NCBI RefSeq assembly: GCF_900182935.1
Contig: NZ_FXUE01000001.1
Location: 124,001-188,000 of the forward strand
Reading direction: 5' to 3'
Source: Fibrobacter sp. UWB10
Lineage (GTDB): Bacteria > Fibrobacterota > Fibrobacteria > Fibrobacterales > Fibrobacteraceae
DNA length: 64,000 nt
Positions 54,452 to 63,349 of this stretch are shown piece after piece. Made by a program: the position numbers and the translations under genes. The notes below the pieces were generated by a model, which saw nothing but the letters and a program-made list of their open reading frames with translations, ran no database searches and was not told the origin of the DNA. Numbering within the stretch: the first letter of the stretch is position 1; the number at the start of each line of letters is the position of its first letter.

Positions 54452-55227
54452 TGACTAAGTTTCGCCCATGCATTGACCTGCACGACGGACGTGTTAAGCA
54501 GATTGTAGGCAGTTCGCTGAATGACAGCGGCACGGGTCTCAAGACGAATTTTGAAACAGACCGCTCCCCCGCTTGGTTCGCAGAACTGTACAAGAAAGAC
54601 GGAATCAAGGGCGGTCACGTGATTATGCTCGGCAAGGGCAATACCGAAGCTGCCAAAGCCGCACTCGCCGCCTACCCCGGCGGACTGCAAGTAGGCGGAG
54701 GCATTACCGCCGACAACGCCAAGGAATTCCTGGACGCAGGCGCAAGCCATGTGATTGTGACCAGCTGGATTTTCCCCGAAGGCAAACTCGACCGCGAGCG
54801 TTTGGAATTGCTCTCGAAAACGGTCGGCAAAGAACACCTGGTTCTCGATTTGAGCTGCAAGCGCGTAAGTGCCCCCGAAGAAGAGCCTCGCTGGAAAATC
54901 GCAATTAACCGCTGGCAAACTTTGATTGACATCGAAGTCAGCAAGGAAACGCTCGAAGACCTTTCCCGCTACTGCGACGAATTCTTGATTCACGCCGCCG
55001 ATGTCGAAGGAAAGCAGCAGGGCATGGACGACGAACTGATTATGTTCCTCGCCGAACACAGCCCAATTCCTTGCACGTATGCGGGTGGCGCCAAGTCGCT
55101 TGAAGACCTCAAGCACTGCAAACAAATTTCTAACGGAACGATTGATCTCACCATCGGATCGGCCTTGGACCTGTTCGGTGGCAAAGGAGTGAAATATGCC
55201 GACTGCGTCAAATTCAACAAAGCTTAA
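54451..55227 (+). CDS. hisA: Eukaryote-type HisA (ProFAR isomerase)
   Basis: 258 aa (beta/alpha)8 barrel for the Amadori isomerisation in histidine biosynthesis. It follows the yeast HIS6 / plant branch rather than the usual bacterial HisA: FRPCIDLHDGRVKQIVG, GGHVIMLG, LQVGGGITADNAKEFLDAGASHVIVTSWIF, LVLDLSCK, INRWQTLIDIEVS, CDEFLIHAADVEGKQQGMD, TYAGGAKSLEDL and DLTIGSALDLFGGKGVKYADCV. Catalytic acids are in CIDLHDG and HAADVEG. No other his genes are adjacent. It overlaps the following glycosyltransferase by 32 nt. Confidence 0.9.
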   Translation: MTKFRPCIDLHDGRVKQIVGSSLNDSGTGLKTNFETDRSPAWFAELYKKDGIKGGHVIMLGKGNTEAAKAALAAYPGGLQVGGGITADNAKEFLDAGASHVIVTSWIFPEGKLDRERLELLSKTVGKEHLVLDLSCKRVSAPEEEPRWKIAINRWQTLIDIEVSKETLEDLSRYCDEFLIHAADVEGKQQGMDDELIMFLAEHSPIPCTYAGGAKSLEDLKHCKQISNGTIDLTIGSALDLFGGKGVKYADCVKFNKA

Positions 55228-56623
55228 GGCCACCGACGTTTTAGACTCGCGCCCGGCTATCTTTGGACGCACCGTCACGAGCACCTTCAGAAAGATGTTC
55301 TCGTTCAAGCACCAGCCCCCTGGAAACCTGCGCACGGGCATGATTCCGCCCATCGTTTTCGGCTCGCTGATTCTGAACATTCCCAAGCTTTTAAAACTGC
55401 GTTCTTACCTGAAAAAGGAACGCAAGCAGCACCCCGCCGACGACGTACGCATTCTTTTTTATTCCGACAACTTGGATGAAACAAACGGAATCGCCAACAA
55501 CCTGAGAAACGTGATTCCCTACATGCGCGCCCACGGCATGCATGCATTCCTCGCCGGAAACGCCTTCAACACGCGCCCCTGCGGTGTCGTAGAAAACAGC
55601 TACTGTCTGCTGCTCCCGCGCTTGTTCAGCATGGAACAGCTCGGATACGCCAACAGTGAACTTGCTATTCCGCGCATTGGCCCGGTACTTCGCTTGCTTA
55701 AGCGCTACCCTGTAGACTTGATTGAATTCGAAACACCAAGCCCTGGCGCATGGCTCGTATGCTTCTGCGCAAAGGTCGCAGGCATTAAAGTCTTTAGCCA
55801 TTACCGCACCGACGTTCCGACTTACACCAAGACGCTTGTGAAAGCCAAGTGGATGTTCCACTTTGTGCTTTGGCTCATGAAAGTCTTCTATGGCATGACC
55901 AAGCCTGTCGTCAGCCCCTGCAAGGACTACGCCGACATTCTGACTTCGCAGCTAAAGATTCCTGCAAACCAGGTGCAAATACTCCCCCGCGGGCTCCCGC
56001 TTGAAAAATTCTCGCCGGATTTGCGCGGTAAGGGCACTTGGGAAAAGTACAGCGACTCCGCCAACCGTAAAGTGCGATTCTCGTTCATCGGACGCATTTC
56101 TAAAGAAAAGAATTTGGAATTCTTGAACGGCGTTTGGAAAAAGTTTGCCGCCAAGCACAACGACGTAGAACTCATGTATGTGGGCTACGGCTGGTATCTC
56201 GAAGAAATCAAGAAGTTCTTTGAAGGCGACAACAGCGTGCATTTTGCAGGCGAACAGGGCGGCGAAACGCTCGCAAGCCTTTATGCCGATTCCGACTTCT
56301 TCTTGTTCCCGAGCGTTACAGATACCTTCGGAAACGTGGTCGTCGAGGCCATGTCTACAGGCACGCCCGCAATTGTCAGCAATTACGGTGGCCCACACGA
56401 CATTGTGATGGACGAAGCCGCAGGCAGAATCTTGCCGATTGACGAAGACGCCTGGCTGAACGCTTTGGAAGAATGCCGCCGCATTTACCTTGAAGAACCC
56501 GCCACCTACGCCAAGATGCGCGAAACGGCCCACGAACGCAGCCTCAAGTACACCATGGAATCTTCCACCAAGGCTCAGTTCGAATTCTTCAGGAAGCTGA
56601 AACGCGACGCGTATGGATTGTAA
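55196..56623 (+). CDS. GT4-family glycosyltransferase
   Basis: 475 aa, ATG at 55196 after AAGGAG inside the end of hisA. The GT-B fold has a glycine-rich N-terminal acceptor half (RILFYSDNLDETNGIANNLRNVIPYMRAHGMHAFLAG) and a C-terminal donor half (RFSFIGRISKEKNLEFLNGVWKKFA, LMYVGYGWYLEEI, LYADSDFFLFPSVTDTFGNVVVEAMSTGTPAIVSNYGGP). The ExFGxxxxEA-type donor site appears as DTFGNVVVEA. It resembles the UDP-sugar diacylglycerol or mannosyl transferases of the GT4 group. An N-terminal hydrophobic/basic extension of about 80 residues may bind membrane. Role probably in glycolipid or polysaccharide assembly. Confidence 0.85.
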   Translation: MPTASNSTKLKATDVLDSRPAIFGRTVTSTFRKMFSFKHQPPGNLRTGMIPPIVFGSLILNIPKLLKLRSYLKKERKQHPADDVRILFYSDNLDETNGIANNLRNVIPYMRAHGMHAFLAGNAFNTRPCGVVENSYCLLLPRLFSMEQLGYANSELAIPRIGPVLRLLKRYPVDLIEFETPSPGAWLVCFCAKVAGIKVFSHYRTDVPTYTKTLVKAKWMFHFVLWLMKVFYGMTKPVVSPCKDYADILTSQLKIPANQVQILPRGLPLEKFSPDLRGKGTWEKYSDSANRKVRFSFIGRISKEKNLEFLNGVWKKFAAKHNDVELMYVGYGWYLEEIKKFFEGDNSVHFAGEQGGETLASLYADSDFFLFPSVTDTFGNVVVEAMSTGTPAIVSNYGGPHDIVMDEAAGRILPIDEDAWLNALEECRRIYLEEPATYAKMRETAHERSLKYTMESSTKAQFEFFRKLKRDAYGL

Positions 56624-57662
56624 AAAGCTCCGCGAGTGGTTTAAGAAGAACGCGGCAGAATTGCCGTGGCGATTGTCCGATTTGGACGCCCCGCGCGATC
56701 CGTATGCAGTGTGGATTAGCGAAACCATGCTACAGCAAACGCAGGTTTCTACCGTTCGCGACTATTTTACGCGCTGGATGAAGCGTTTTCCCGACGTAGC
56801 GACACTTGCCAAAGCCAGCGAAGAAGAAGTCTTTAAATACTGGCAGGGATTGGGCTATTACAGCCGCGCAAGAAACATTCTAAAGACTGCAAAAATCGTT
56901 GCAGAATGCAAGGAATTTCCCCGCACCCGTAAGGAGCTTGAAGCCTTGCCGGGCATTGGAGCATACACCGCTGGCGCAATTTTAAGCCTCGCCTACCACG
57001 AGCGCGAAGCGATTCTTGACGGCAATCTGGTACGCATTTTTTCGCGACTTTTCACGCTCGACTTTTTGCCAACGGAATCTAAAGACGCCTTAAAAACTTA
57101 CTGGGATTACGCCCGCGAAATCGCCGACTCGCCTAAGGCCTACATGCATAATGAAGCCTTGATGGAGCTTGGCCGCACCGTTTGCAAAATCAAAAATCCC
57201 GATTGCGCAAACTGCCCGCTACAAGGAGCCTGCAAGGCCTTCGCCGAAAACCGCACCGCCGAATTCCCGCCCAGCAAAAAGCACATTCAAAAAGACTGGC
57301 ACGGCACCGTACTCGTTATCGAAAGTGCCGACCACAAGATTTTAGCAATCCACGGCGGTCAAAAATTCTTCAAGAACCAATTCACGCTCCCGCATTTCGA
57401 ATCGCCGCGCAACGCAACCGCAGGCCTTCCCGCCCAAGCCGAAGACTACATTAACGCTGACAATGTCTGCGCAGTCAAGAATATCGGCAAATTCAAGCAC
57501 AACATTACCGTGCATAAAATTGAATGCGACGTTCTACACATCCAGCTAAAAACAAAAGCCCCGCTACATTGCGCGCCGGAGCTTCGGTGGGTCAACATTT
57601 CTCAGACCCAAGAATTTTTCGCCAACAGTTTTTGCCTGAAAGCGCTTACCCTGCTACATTAA
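56613..57662 (+). CDS. mutY: A/G-specific adenine DNA glycosylase
   Basis: 349 aa. An HhH-GPD domain removes adenine mispaired with 8-oxoguanine. Motifs: PYAVWISETMLQQTQVSTV with the catalytic Glu, LEALPGIGAYTAGAI (helix-hairpin-helix) followed by DGNLVRIFSR with the catalytic Asp region, and the 4Fe-4S ligands CKIKNPDCANCPLQGAC (C-x6-C-x2-C-x5-C). A NUDIX-like C-terminal domain (about 228-349) recognises 8-oxoG. Overlaps the glycosyltransferase gene by 11 nt. Convergent with the next gene, 3 bp apart, with no terminator seen. Confidence 0.93.
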   Translation: MDCKKLREWFKKNAAELPWRLSDLDAPRDPYAVWISETMLQQTQVSTVRDYFTRWMKRFPDVATLAKASEEEVFKYWQGLGYYSRARNILKTAKIVAECKEFPRTRKELEALPGIGAYTAGAILSLAYHEREAILDGNLVRIFSRLFTLDFLPTESKDALKTYWDYAREIADSPKAYMHNEALMELGRTVCKIKNPDCANCPLQGACKAFAENRTAEFPPSKKHIQKDWHGTVLVIESADHKILAIHGGQKFFKNQFTLPHFESPRNATAGLPAQAEDYINADNVCAVKNIGKFKHNITVHKIECDVLHIQLKTKAPLHCAPELRWVNISQTQEFFANSFCLKALTLLH

Positions 57663-57665
57663 GCC

Positions 57666-59366
57666 CTAGAAAGTCTTCTTAGCCTGGCAAATAAAGCGAA
57701 GGCGGTCATAGCCACCGTTCACCGTTTCCATGACTTCGTCGGCGAGCACATGCATAAGCGTACCCGTCAGAGTAATGCCGTATTTGGGGAACATCTGCGA
57801 GAACGAGGCATCCCAAGTCCAGTCGCCCTTGACGACCATCGGATTCACGCTGCGTAAATTCCACTTGGCATCGCTCCTGTAGCGAATCGAGTGCGAAATC
57901 TTGAAAGTCTTATTCAAGAGCCAGTCGCCCATAAAGCCCGTATAAAATTCCGCCGGAGTCACTTCGGCATTGTCAACTGGGCCTGCAATATGTTCATAGC
58001 CTGCCATCGCGGTAAACTTGAACATGTCGCGGTACCAAGTGTTCAGCCAGATTTCCGCCGTCACGCCTTTAATCCAATCATCAATACGATCCACATTGCC
58101 ATAGCGTGTCGTCATGGAATGCTTGTCGCTGTATTTAAATTCATCGACCTCGAAAGTTTCGGCACCATGTTCAGCCCACAAGCTTCCGCGGCCACCAAGA
58201 GCCACAACGCCACCCAAGGTATCCACGAACGAGGCGTAGGCCTGAATCAAGTTCATCTGGCCGTTTGCAGTCAAGTCAATTTCATGGCCATCATAAAATT
58301 CCTTGGTGTCTGCAAGCGGGTTCAAGCGAGAGCCCGAAATGTTCTTGACACCCACCACGGCACCCATGTTTTCGGGCACCGGAACCGCATACTGAACGCT
58401 GTCCTGAACAAGCCAATCGCGTTCGTTCACGCCAAAGGTCACATCGGCCCTCAAGCGTTCCAACGGCTGCACGCGCAATTCCATAAACGGCCATGCCACA
58501 CGATCTTCTTCGAGTTCCGTATACACCGTACCTTCGTCATCGACCGCGCGGAAAGCGAGTCCTGCCGCCACCTGGAAAATTCCCTTTTCGCAAGCCTTAC
58601 CGCACTTGTAGTAAACAGAGCCGTTCACTTCTTTGCGAGAACCTTCTTCTTTCTTGTGCTTGTTCTGGTATTCGACATCTTCGTAAGCAACGGTCACCGA
58701 CAAATCCTTAATGTCGGCACGCGCTTCGATACGCGGCTTATAATGCGATGCAATCCAATTAGATGCCGCCGTATACGTCCAAAGGTATTCTTCGCCCGCC
58801 AAGACTGAGGCATTCACAAACGAATTCGTGTAACCGAGGCCACCGTACACCGTACTGAACATAGCCCAGTTTGCGCCCAAATGAGTAAATTCGCCTTCTA
58901 CCGCATCGCGACGATAAACATAGGAGCCGCTGCAAAAGTGGTCATCTTGGAAAAATCTTGCCGTTGCCCACACACCCTTGAAAGCCGGGCTGCGGAAACC
59001 GCCTTCCAAAATCGGCGTTCTGTTTTCAGGTCTGTGTTCTTCGGTAATAAAATCCTGATAAATCAGGTCACCCAGTTCATTGCCCGTTTTGAGCCAAACA
59101 CCCGGTTCAAGCGGAGTCCAGGTCGGCGTACCCGACATACGGTTAAACAGCAAGCGGTCGCGCAACTTTGCAGGCGTCCAAAGTTCACTTTCCGAATGCA
59201 CGCCACCGGCGCCCATCACTCTATCAAACGCGAAAGTCGGGCCACCAATCAAAAAGGTTCCGTCGGCACGAGTTTCATATTCCATGCCTTCCATTTCGGC
59301 AGGCACTTGCGCCACGGCAACACCCGCAGCCAAAAGAAGCGACAATGCTAAAGATTCGTACTTCAT
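57666..59366 (-). CDS. Outer-membrane barrel-like protein (large)
   Basis: 566 aa from ATG 59366 (a TTG six nt upstream is in frame). Signal peptide LALSLLLAAGVAVAQVP, then a long chain of alternating amphipathic strands rich in aromatic residues (WTYTAASNWIASHYKPRIEARADIKDLSVTVAYEDV, MRFKF-type turns, HSIRYRSDAKWNLRSVNPMVVKGDWTWDASFSQMF). It ends KTF, an aromatic C-terminus as in many Bam substrates. No known porin family is recognised. Its start overlaps the stop of the smaller barrel gene (TAATG), so the two are co-translated. Confidence 0.6.
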   Translation of the reverse strand: MKYESLALSLLLAAGVAVAQVPAEMEGMEYETRADGTFLIGGPTFAFDRVMGAGGVHSESELWTPAKLRDRLLFNRMSGTPTWTPLEPGVWLKTGNELGDLIYQDFITEEHRPENRTPILEGGFRSPAFKGVWATARFFQDDHFCSGSYVYRRDAVEGEFTHLGANWAMFSTVYGGLGYTNSFVNASVLAGEEYLWTYTAASNWIASHYKPRIEARADIKDLSVTVAYEDVEYQNKHKKEEGSRKEVNGSVYYKCGKACEKGIFQVAAGLAFRAVDDEGTVYTELEEDRVAWPFMELRVQPLERLRADVTFGVNERDWLVQDSVQYAVPVPENMGAVVGVKNISGSRLNPLADTKEFYDGHEIDLTANGQMNLIQAYASFVDTLGGVVALGGRGSLWAEHGAETFEVDEFKYSDKHSMTTRYGNVDRIDDWIKGVTAEIWLNTWYRDMFKFTAMAGYEHIAGPVDNAEVTPAEFYTGFMGDWLLNKTFKISHSIRYRSDAKWNLRSVNPMVVKGDWTWDASFSQMFPKYGITLTGTLMHVLADEVMETVNGGYDRLRFICQAKKTF

Positions 59367-59971
59367 TACCAAAGCTTCCTTTCTACATAAAGTCCTGCAT
59401 ACAACATATTAGAACGCTTCGGCAAGGTCCAGATTTCTTCCCACATCAAGTTAAAACCGACTTGAAAGTCCTTAAAACTCCAAACTTTCAAGTTCAAGCG
59501 AGCGTACCAGCCAAATTCCGTTTCGTTATCGCCCAGCGTTCCACCCGGCATGTTATAAATTGCATCTTTGTCCACATCGTCATCCAAATCAGCGCGGGTC
59601 CAGTTGCAAGCAAAACCGCCCCCAATCACAATCGGGCTAATAGCAGGCCAGCGCCAATCCATGCCAAGCTTGCCCGAAGCCTGATGTACGCCATCGTAGG
59701 GCACCACATCTGGGCGCGGCTTGAAATACGCATAGTGGAACATCACCACGCCATCGACGTTTTCCCAATAAGAATAACGGAAATTGAGACCGCCATACAG
59801 CGTATTGTAAGTTGCATCATTCAAGTCGCCAAACGGGTAAACCTCGCCACCTTCAATCGCGAGATACGCTTTCGAAAATGCGATGTCTTCGACTTTGACC
59901 GAATCTTCTTGGCCAAAAGCAGCTAGCGCAAAGCCCGCCACCATCAACAAAATATTTTTCAATTTCCCCAT
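59366..59971 (-). CDS. Outer-membrane barrel-like protein (small)
   Basis: 201 aa. Signal peptide ILLMVAGFALAAFGQED, then beta strands (AYLAIEGGEVYPFG, LYGGLNFRYSYWENVDGVVMFHYAYF, GLYVERKLW). The C-terminus W is aromatic, consistent with an 8-strand barrel. It is the first of a two-gene barrel unit, 9 bp after rsmB. Function unknown. Confidence 0.6.
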   Translation of the reverse strand: MGKLKNILLMVAGFALAAFGQEDSVKVEDIAFSKAYLAIEGGEVYPFGDLNDATYNTLYGGLNFRYSYWENVDGVVMFHYAYFKPRPDVVPYDGVHQASGKLGMDWRWPAISPIVIGGGFACNWTRADLDDDVDKDAIYNMPGGTLGDNETEFGWYARLNLKVWSFKDFQVGFNLMWEEIWTLPKRSNMLYAGLYVERKLW

Positions 59972-59980
59972 AAATACCTT

Positions 59981-61243
59981 TTACTTTCTACGTAAGGCTT
60001 GCGCAAAGAAACCATCATAGCGGGAATCTTCGGCACCCGGGAGCACCGATTCGCCCTTTTCAAATTCCGGATTTTCCTTCACGAACTTGTTCACGACCTT
60101 GGTCGTTTCTTCAGGGTCCGGGCTGCAAGTCGCATACACCAGAATTCCGCCCGGCGCAAGCTTTGTCGAAGCAGCCTTCAAAATATTGTACTGCAGTTCT
60201 GCCAGTTCCTTAATCGATTCCGGCGTAATGCGGTAAACCGATTCCGGACGGCGAGCAATCACGCCCATGTTGCTGCAAGGCACGTCAAGGAGTATCCTGT
60301 CAAAGGGGGAAGCCTCCCCCTCGCTCGCACGATTCCGTTGCTCGCTACCCCTTCTAGCGGGAGAGCCCGCAACGCCCCTAAGCACATCGCGGCATTCCAC
60401 GCGGACGTTCGTAAGTCCCAAGCGGTCTACAAGATCATGCATCTTGAGCACGCGATTCTCGGATACATCGCTTGCAAGAATATCAAGCGAAGAATCCATC
60501 TCGGCCATAAGGGCAGCCTTGCCGCCAGGAGCCGCACATGCGTCCCAAACCTTAAGGCCGGGCTTTAAATCCAGCAGTTTCACGACTTCGTAAGCAGACG
60601 GATTCTGCATGCTGAATTCGCCCTTCGCAAAAGATTCCGATTCCAGAATCGGCTTGAGTTTTGCATCGGCAGGCACTTGAATGTAGCGGTCGTAAAGAAT
60701 GCTTGCGCCCGTGATTCCAAGCTTTTGTGCAAGTACCGGTGCCGATGTCTTTTGCAGATTCACGCGAATCCATTCCACAGGGCGCTCCAGCGTCGCTTTC
60801 GCGAGCGCTTCGGCGCGTGTACCGCCATAAATATCAAACCACCTGCGCACCAGCCATTCGGGCACCGAATTCTCGATGGACACGCGCCGCACCTTTTGAG
60901 GTGGGAGCGCCGGTAAGCCGGACTTGCGCGCGGCATGCAGCACGGCATTCATAAACCGCGCGGAGCCTTCGCCAAGGCTCGCCGCCTTAACAAGTTCCAC
61001 CGTAGTCGCAACGGCGGCATGGTCCGGCACCTCGGTAAAGAACATCTGGAACAGTCCCATTTCAAGCACGGTGCAGACTTCAAGCGAAGGCATTTTCTTC
61101 ACAAGCGTCTTCACAAAGTACTGCAAGAACAAATGCCTGCGGCATACGCCCAAAGCAAGTTCCATCGCAAACGGCGAAAGGCCTGCCTCTTTAATAAAGC
61201 TACCGCCTTTCTGCCACTGCAGAAGCACGCGGTACGCTTCCAT
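59981..61243 (-). CDS. rsmB: 16S rRNA (cytosine-5) methyltransferase RsmB
   Basis: 420 aa from ATG 61243, chosen because EAYRVLLQWQKGGSF matches the usual RsmB/NusB-like beginning; a longer frame to 61351 lies wholly inside fmt. An N-terminal NusB-like RNA-binding domain (to about 135) is followed by the Rossmann methyltransferase: VWDACAAPGGKAALMAEM (SAM site), LLDVPCSNMG (first Cys motif) and VYATCSPDPEE (catalytic Cys). An insertion of about 20 Gly/Arg/Ser/Glu residues sits just before SPFDRILLDVPC and coincides with a palindromic DNA element. Reading frame intact. Downstream of fmt by 19 bp. Confidence 0.88.
   Translation of the reverse strand: MEAYRVLLQWQKGGSFIKEAGLSPFAMELALGVCRRHLFLQYFVKTLVKKMPSLEVCTVLEMGLFQMFFTEVPDHAAVATTVELVKAASLGEGSARFMNAVLHAARKSGLPALPPQKVRRVSIENSVPEWLVRRWFDIYGGTRAEALAKATLERPVEWIRVNLQKTSAPVLAQKLGITGASILYDRYIQVPADAKLKPILESESFAKGEFSMQNPSAYEVVKLLDLKPGLKVWDACAAPGGKAALMAEMDSSLDILASDVSENRVLKMHDLVDRLGLTNVRVECRDVLRGVAGSPARRGSEQRNRASEGEASPFDRILLDVPCSNMGVIARRPESVYRITPESIKELAELQYNILKAASTKLAPGGILVYATCSPDPEETTKVVNKFVKENPEFEKGESVLPGAEDSRYDGFFAQALRRK
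60305..60372. repeat. Palindromic element inserted in rsmB
   Basis: Hairpins GGGGGA-AGCC-TCCCCC (60305-60320) and GCGGG-AGAG-CCCGC (60357-60370) bracket a segment with repeated GCTCGC motifs. It encodes the low-complexity stretch SPARRGSEQRNRASEGEA, which has no counterpart in ordinary RsmB. It looks like a mobile or dispersed palindrome tolerated in frame. Confidence 0.45.
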
Positions 61244-61262
61244 GCGTTCTTTCAAGGATTCA

Positions 61263-62189
61263 TCAAGCAAAAGCGAGTCCTTCGCGTTTCTGGATTCCGC
61301 GCATAAAGTCGGCCACCGGCATCGGCTTCTTACCTTCGGCCTGAATTTCAATCACTTCAAGCACGCCTTCGCCCGTGCCCACGTAGAATCGGTTATCCTT
61401 GAATTCCACCGCGCCCGGGGCCAGTTTCGGACCGTTCTCCGGCGTGTCCGTCTTGCGCAAGTAAACCATACGGCCACCCAGCTTTCCATAGCCACCCGGC
61501 CACGGATTGAAGGCGCGAATGCGGTTGTGAATCACCTTTGCCGGCAAATTGAAATCAATCAAACCTTCTTCTTTTTTCAGCTTCGGAGCGCCACTGGCCT
61601 GGGCATGATCCTGCGTCAAGTCCTTTTCGCGACCTTCGAGTAACTGGTGAATGGCATCGTCTAGCGCTTCGCAGCCAGGAGCCACCATCTTTTCCAAGAG
61701 GCTTGCGGTCGTATCCTGATGGTCAATCACCACCGTCTTCTGAGCAAGAATCGGGCCGTGGTCCATCTTTTCGTCCAAGCGGAAAACAGTCACGCCCGTT
61801 TCGGGCAGGCCGTCGGCAATCGCACGCTGCACAGGGGCAGCACCGCGGTACTTAGGCAACAAGCTGCCGTGTACATTCACCGCGCCATACTTTGCAACCG
61901 CCAAAATATTCTTCGGCAAAATCGAATAGGCAACGACCACGAACAAATCTGCACCGAAAGCGCGCAGGTCGCTCTCGAATTCGGGGGCTTTCAAGTCGGT
62001 CGGCTGGAGTACGGGGAGCCCGTATTCGAGCGCCAGTTGCTTGACTGGCGGCGGCGTTAACACGCGCCCGCGCCCTGCAGGCCTGTCGGGCTGAGTCACC
62101 ACAGCCACCACGTCTGCAAAATCAGAATCCTTGAGATGCTTCAAAAAACAGGCCGCAAATTCCGGCGTTCCCATAAATACGATTTTCAT
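61263..62189 (-). CDS. fmt: Methionyl-tRNA formyltransferase
   Basis: 308 aa from ATG 62189 (MKIVFMGTPEFAACFL is the normal Fmt start; a longer frame is spurious). It formylates initiator Met-tRNA using 10-formyl-tetrahydrofolate. Motifs: VVTQPDRPAGRGRVLTPPPVKQLA, the hydrolase signature region SILPKNIL ... NVHGSLLPKYRGAAPVQRAI with catalytic Asn/His, and GVTVFRLDEKMDHGPILAQ. The C-terminal OB-like domain has IHNRIRAFNPWPG. It is upstream of rsmB, as is common, and divergent from lrgA across 42 bp. Confidence 0.93.
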   Translation of the reverse strand: MKIVFMGTPEFAACFLKHLKDSDFADVVAVVTQPDRPAGRGRVLTPPPVKQLALEYGLPVLQPTDLKAPEFESDLRAFGADLFVVVAYSILPKNILAVAKYGAVNVHGSLLPKYRGAAPVQRAIADGLPETGVTVFRLDEKMDHGPILAQKTVVIDHQDTTASLLEKMVAPGCEALDDAIHQLLEGREKDLTQDHAQASGAPKLKKEEGLIDFNLPAKVIHNRIRAFNPWPGGYGKLGGRMVYLRKTDTPENGPKLAPGAVEFKDNRFYVGTGEGVLEVIEIQAEGKKPMPVADFMRGIQKREGLAFA

Positions 62190-62231
62190 AGCATGAAATA
62201 TAGAATATACTTTTCTACATTTGCACCCGTC

Positions 62232-62657
62232 ATGAGAATACCGCTCCAACTTGCCGTCATTTTCGCCATTTGTGTGGCCGGGGAATTCCTCCACCGCATC
62301 GTAGGCGTGCCCCTCCCGGGGAACATTATCGGCATGGTCCTGCTCCTGATTTTACTTTGTACAAAAGCAATCAAGCCGGAGCAGATTTCGGGCGTTTCCA
62401 GTTTTTTCCTGAATCACTTGGCGCTTTTCTTTTTACCGCCGAGCATTGCCATCATGGCTGTCGGCGATGACGTCCTTTCGAAATGGCCTCTGCTCCTGTT
62501 TTTGTGCATTGCCTTCACGCTCGTCACCATCGCTGTCGGCGGCCGCGTTACGCAATTGTTCATCCGCAAGCAGGAATACCGCGAAAATTTGGCATTGCGT
62601 GCAGAACGCCTCGCCAAGCGAGCACCTCATAATGAAACAAACGGGGGCGAAAAATGA
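62232..62657 (+). CDS. lrgA: LrgA/CidA family holin-like membrane protein
   Basis: 141 aa from ATG 62232; earlier in-frame ATGs (62193, 62136) add an atypical N-terminus. Four membrane helices: LQLAVIFAICVAGEFLHRIVGVPLPGNIIGMVLLLILLCTK matches the family core, then FFLNHLALFFLPPSIAIMAVGD. No ribosome site precedes the ATG; a TATACT at 62206 would give a very short leader. Works with LrgB, encoded next with a 4-nt overlap, in murein hydrolase control or metabolite (pyruvate-type) transport, depending on the organism. Confidence 0.85.
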   Translation: MRIPLQLAVIFAICVAGEFLHRIVGVPLPGNIIGMVLLLILLCTKAIKPEQISGVSSFFLNHLALFFLPPSIAIMAVGDDVLSKWPLLLFLCIAFTLVTIAVGGRVTQLFIRKQEYRENLALRAERLAKRAPHNETNGGEK

Positions 62658-63343
62658 ACGCCATCATCAATTCTCCCCTGTTCGGAATTTTGCTTTCGCT
62701 TGTCGCCTTCGAAATCGGCGTCACCATCAGCAAAAAATTCAAGTATTCCTTCTTGAACCCGCTCCTGATTGCAAACATCTTGATTGTGGGTTTCTTGCTT
62801 ACTACAGGAATCAGCCTTGAAAGCTACAACGTGGGCGGAGACTATATCTCGGTCATGCTTTCGCCCGCTACCGTGGTGCTTGCAGTCCCCCTCTATAGGC
62901 AAATTTCCAAGCTCAAGCAATTCTGGAAACCGATTCTCGCCGGAATTTTTGCGGGCAGCCTCACCTCGCTTGCCTGTGTCATTGTCGTAAGCAAACTCGT
63001 CGGCCTCAGCGATACGCTTATGCTTTCGCTTTTGCCCAAGTCCATCACGATTCCTATGGGTTCTGTGGTGTCGGCACAAATCGGCGGCATTCCGCCTGTC
63101 ACCATTATCGCCATCACCATCACGGGAATCACGGGCGCCGTGGCCGCTCCTGCCGTATGCAGGTTCTGCAGAATCAAGAATAAAGTGGCTCAAGGTATTG
63201 CAATCGGTACCGCAAGCCATGCGCTTGGTACCACTAGGGCTATGGAAATGGGCGAAGTTCAAGGCGCCATGAGCAGCCTTTCTATCGGAGTTGCGGGCTT
63301 ATTTACCGCCATCGTCGCCCCGATTATCATCAGCCTGATTTAA
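62654..63343 (+). CDS. lrgB: LrgB family membrane protein
   Basis: 229 aa with about six helices. SPLFGILLSLVAFEIGVTISKK, LLSPATVVLAVPLYRQISKLKQFW, SLLPKSITIPMGSVVSAQIGGIPPVT and GIAIGTASHALGTTRAMEMGEVQGAMSSLSIG are characteristic LrgB/CidB blocks. Start overlaps lrgA stop (ATGA). Convergent with the following gene, 6 bp apart. Confidence 0.92.
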   Translation: MNAIINSPLFGILLSLVAFEIGVTISKKFKYSFLNPLLIANILIVGFLLTTGISLESYNVGGDYISVMLSPATVVLAVPLYRQISKLKQFWKPILAGIFAGSLTSLACVIVVSKLVGLSDTLMLSLLPKSITIPMGSVVSAQIGGIPPVTIIAITITGITGAVAAPAVCRFCRIKNKVAQGIAIGTASHALGTTRAMEMGEVQGAMSSLSIGVAGLFTAIVAPIIISLI

Positions 63344-63349
63344 AAGATT

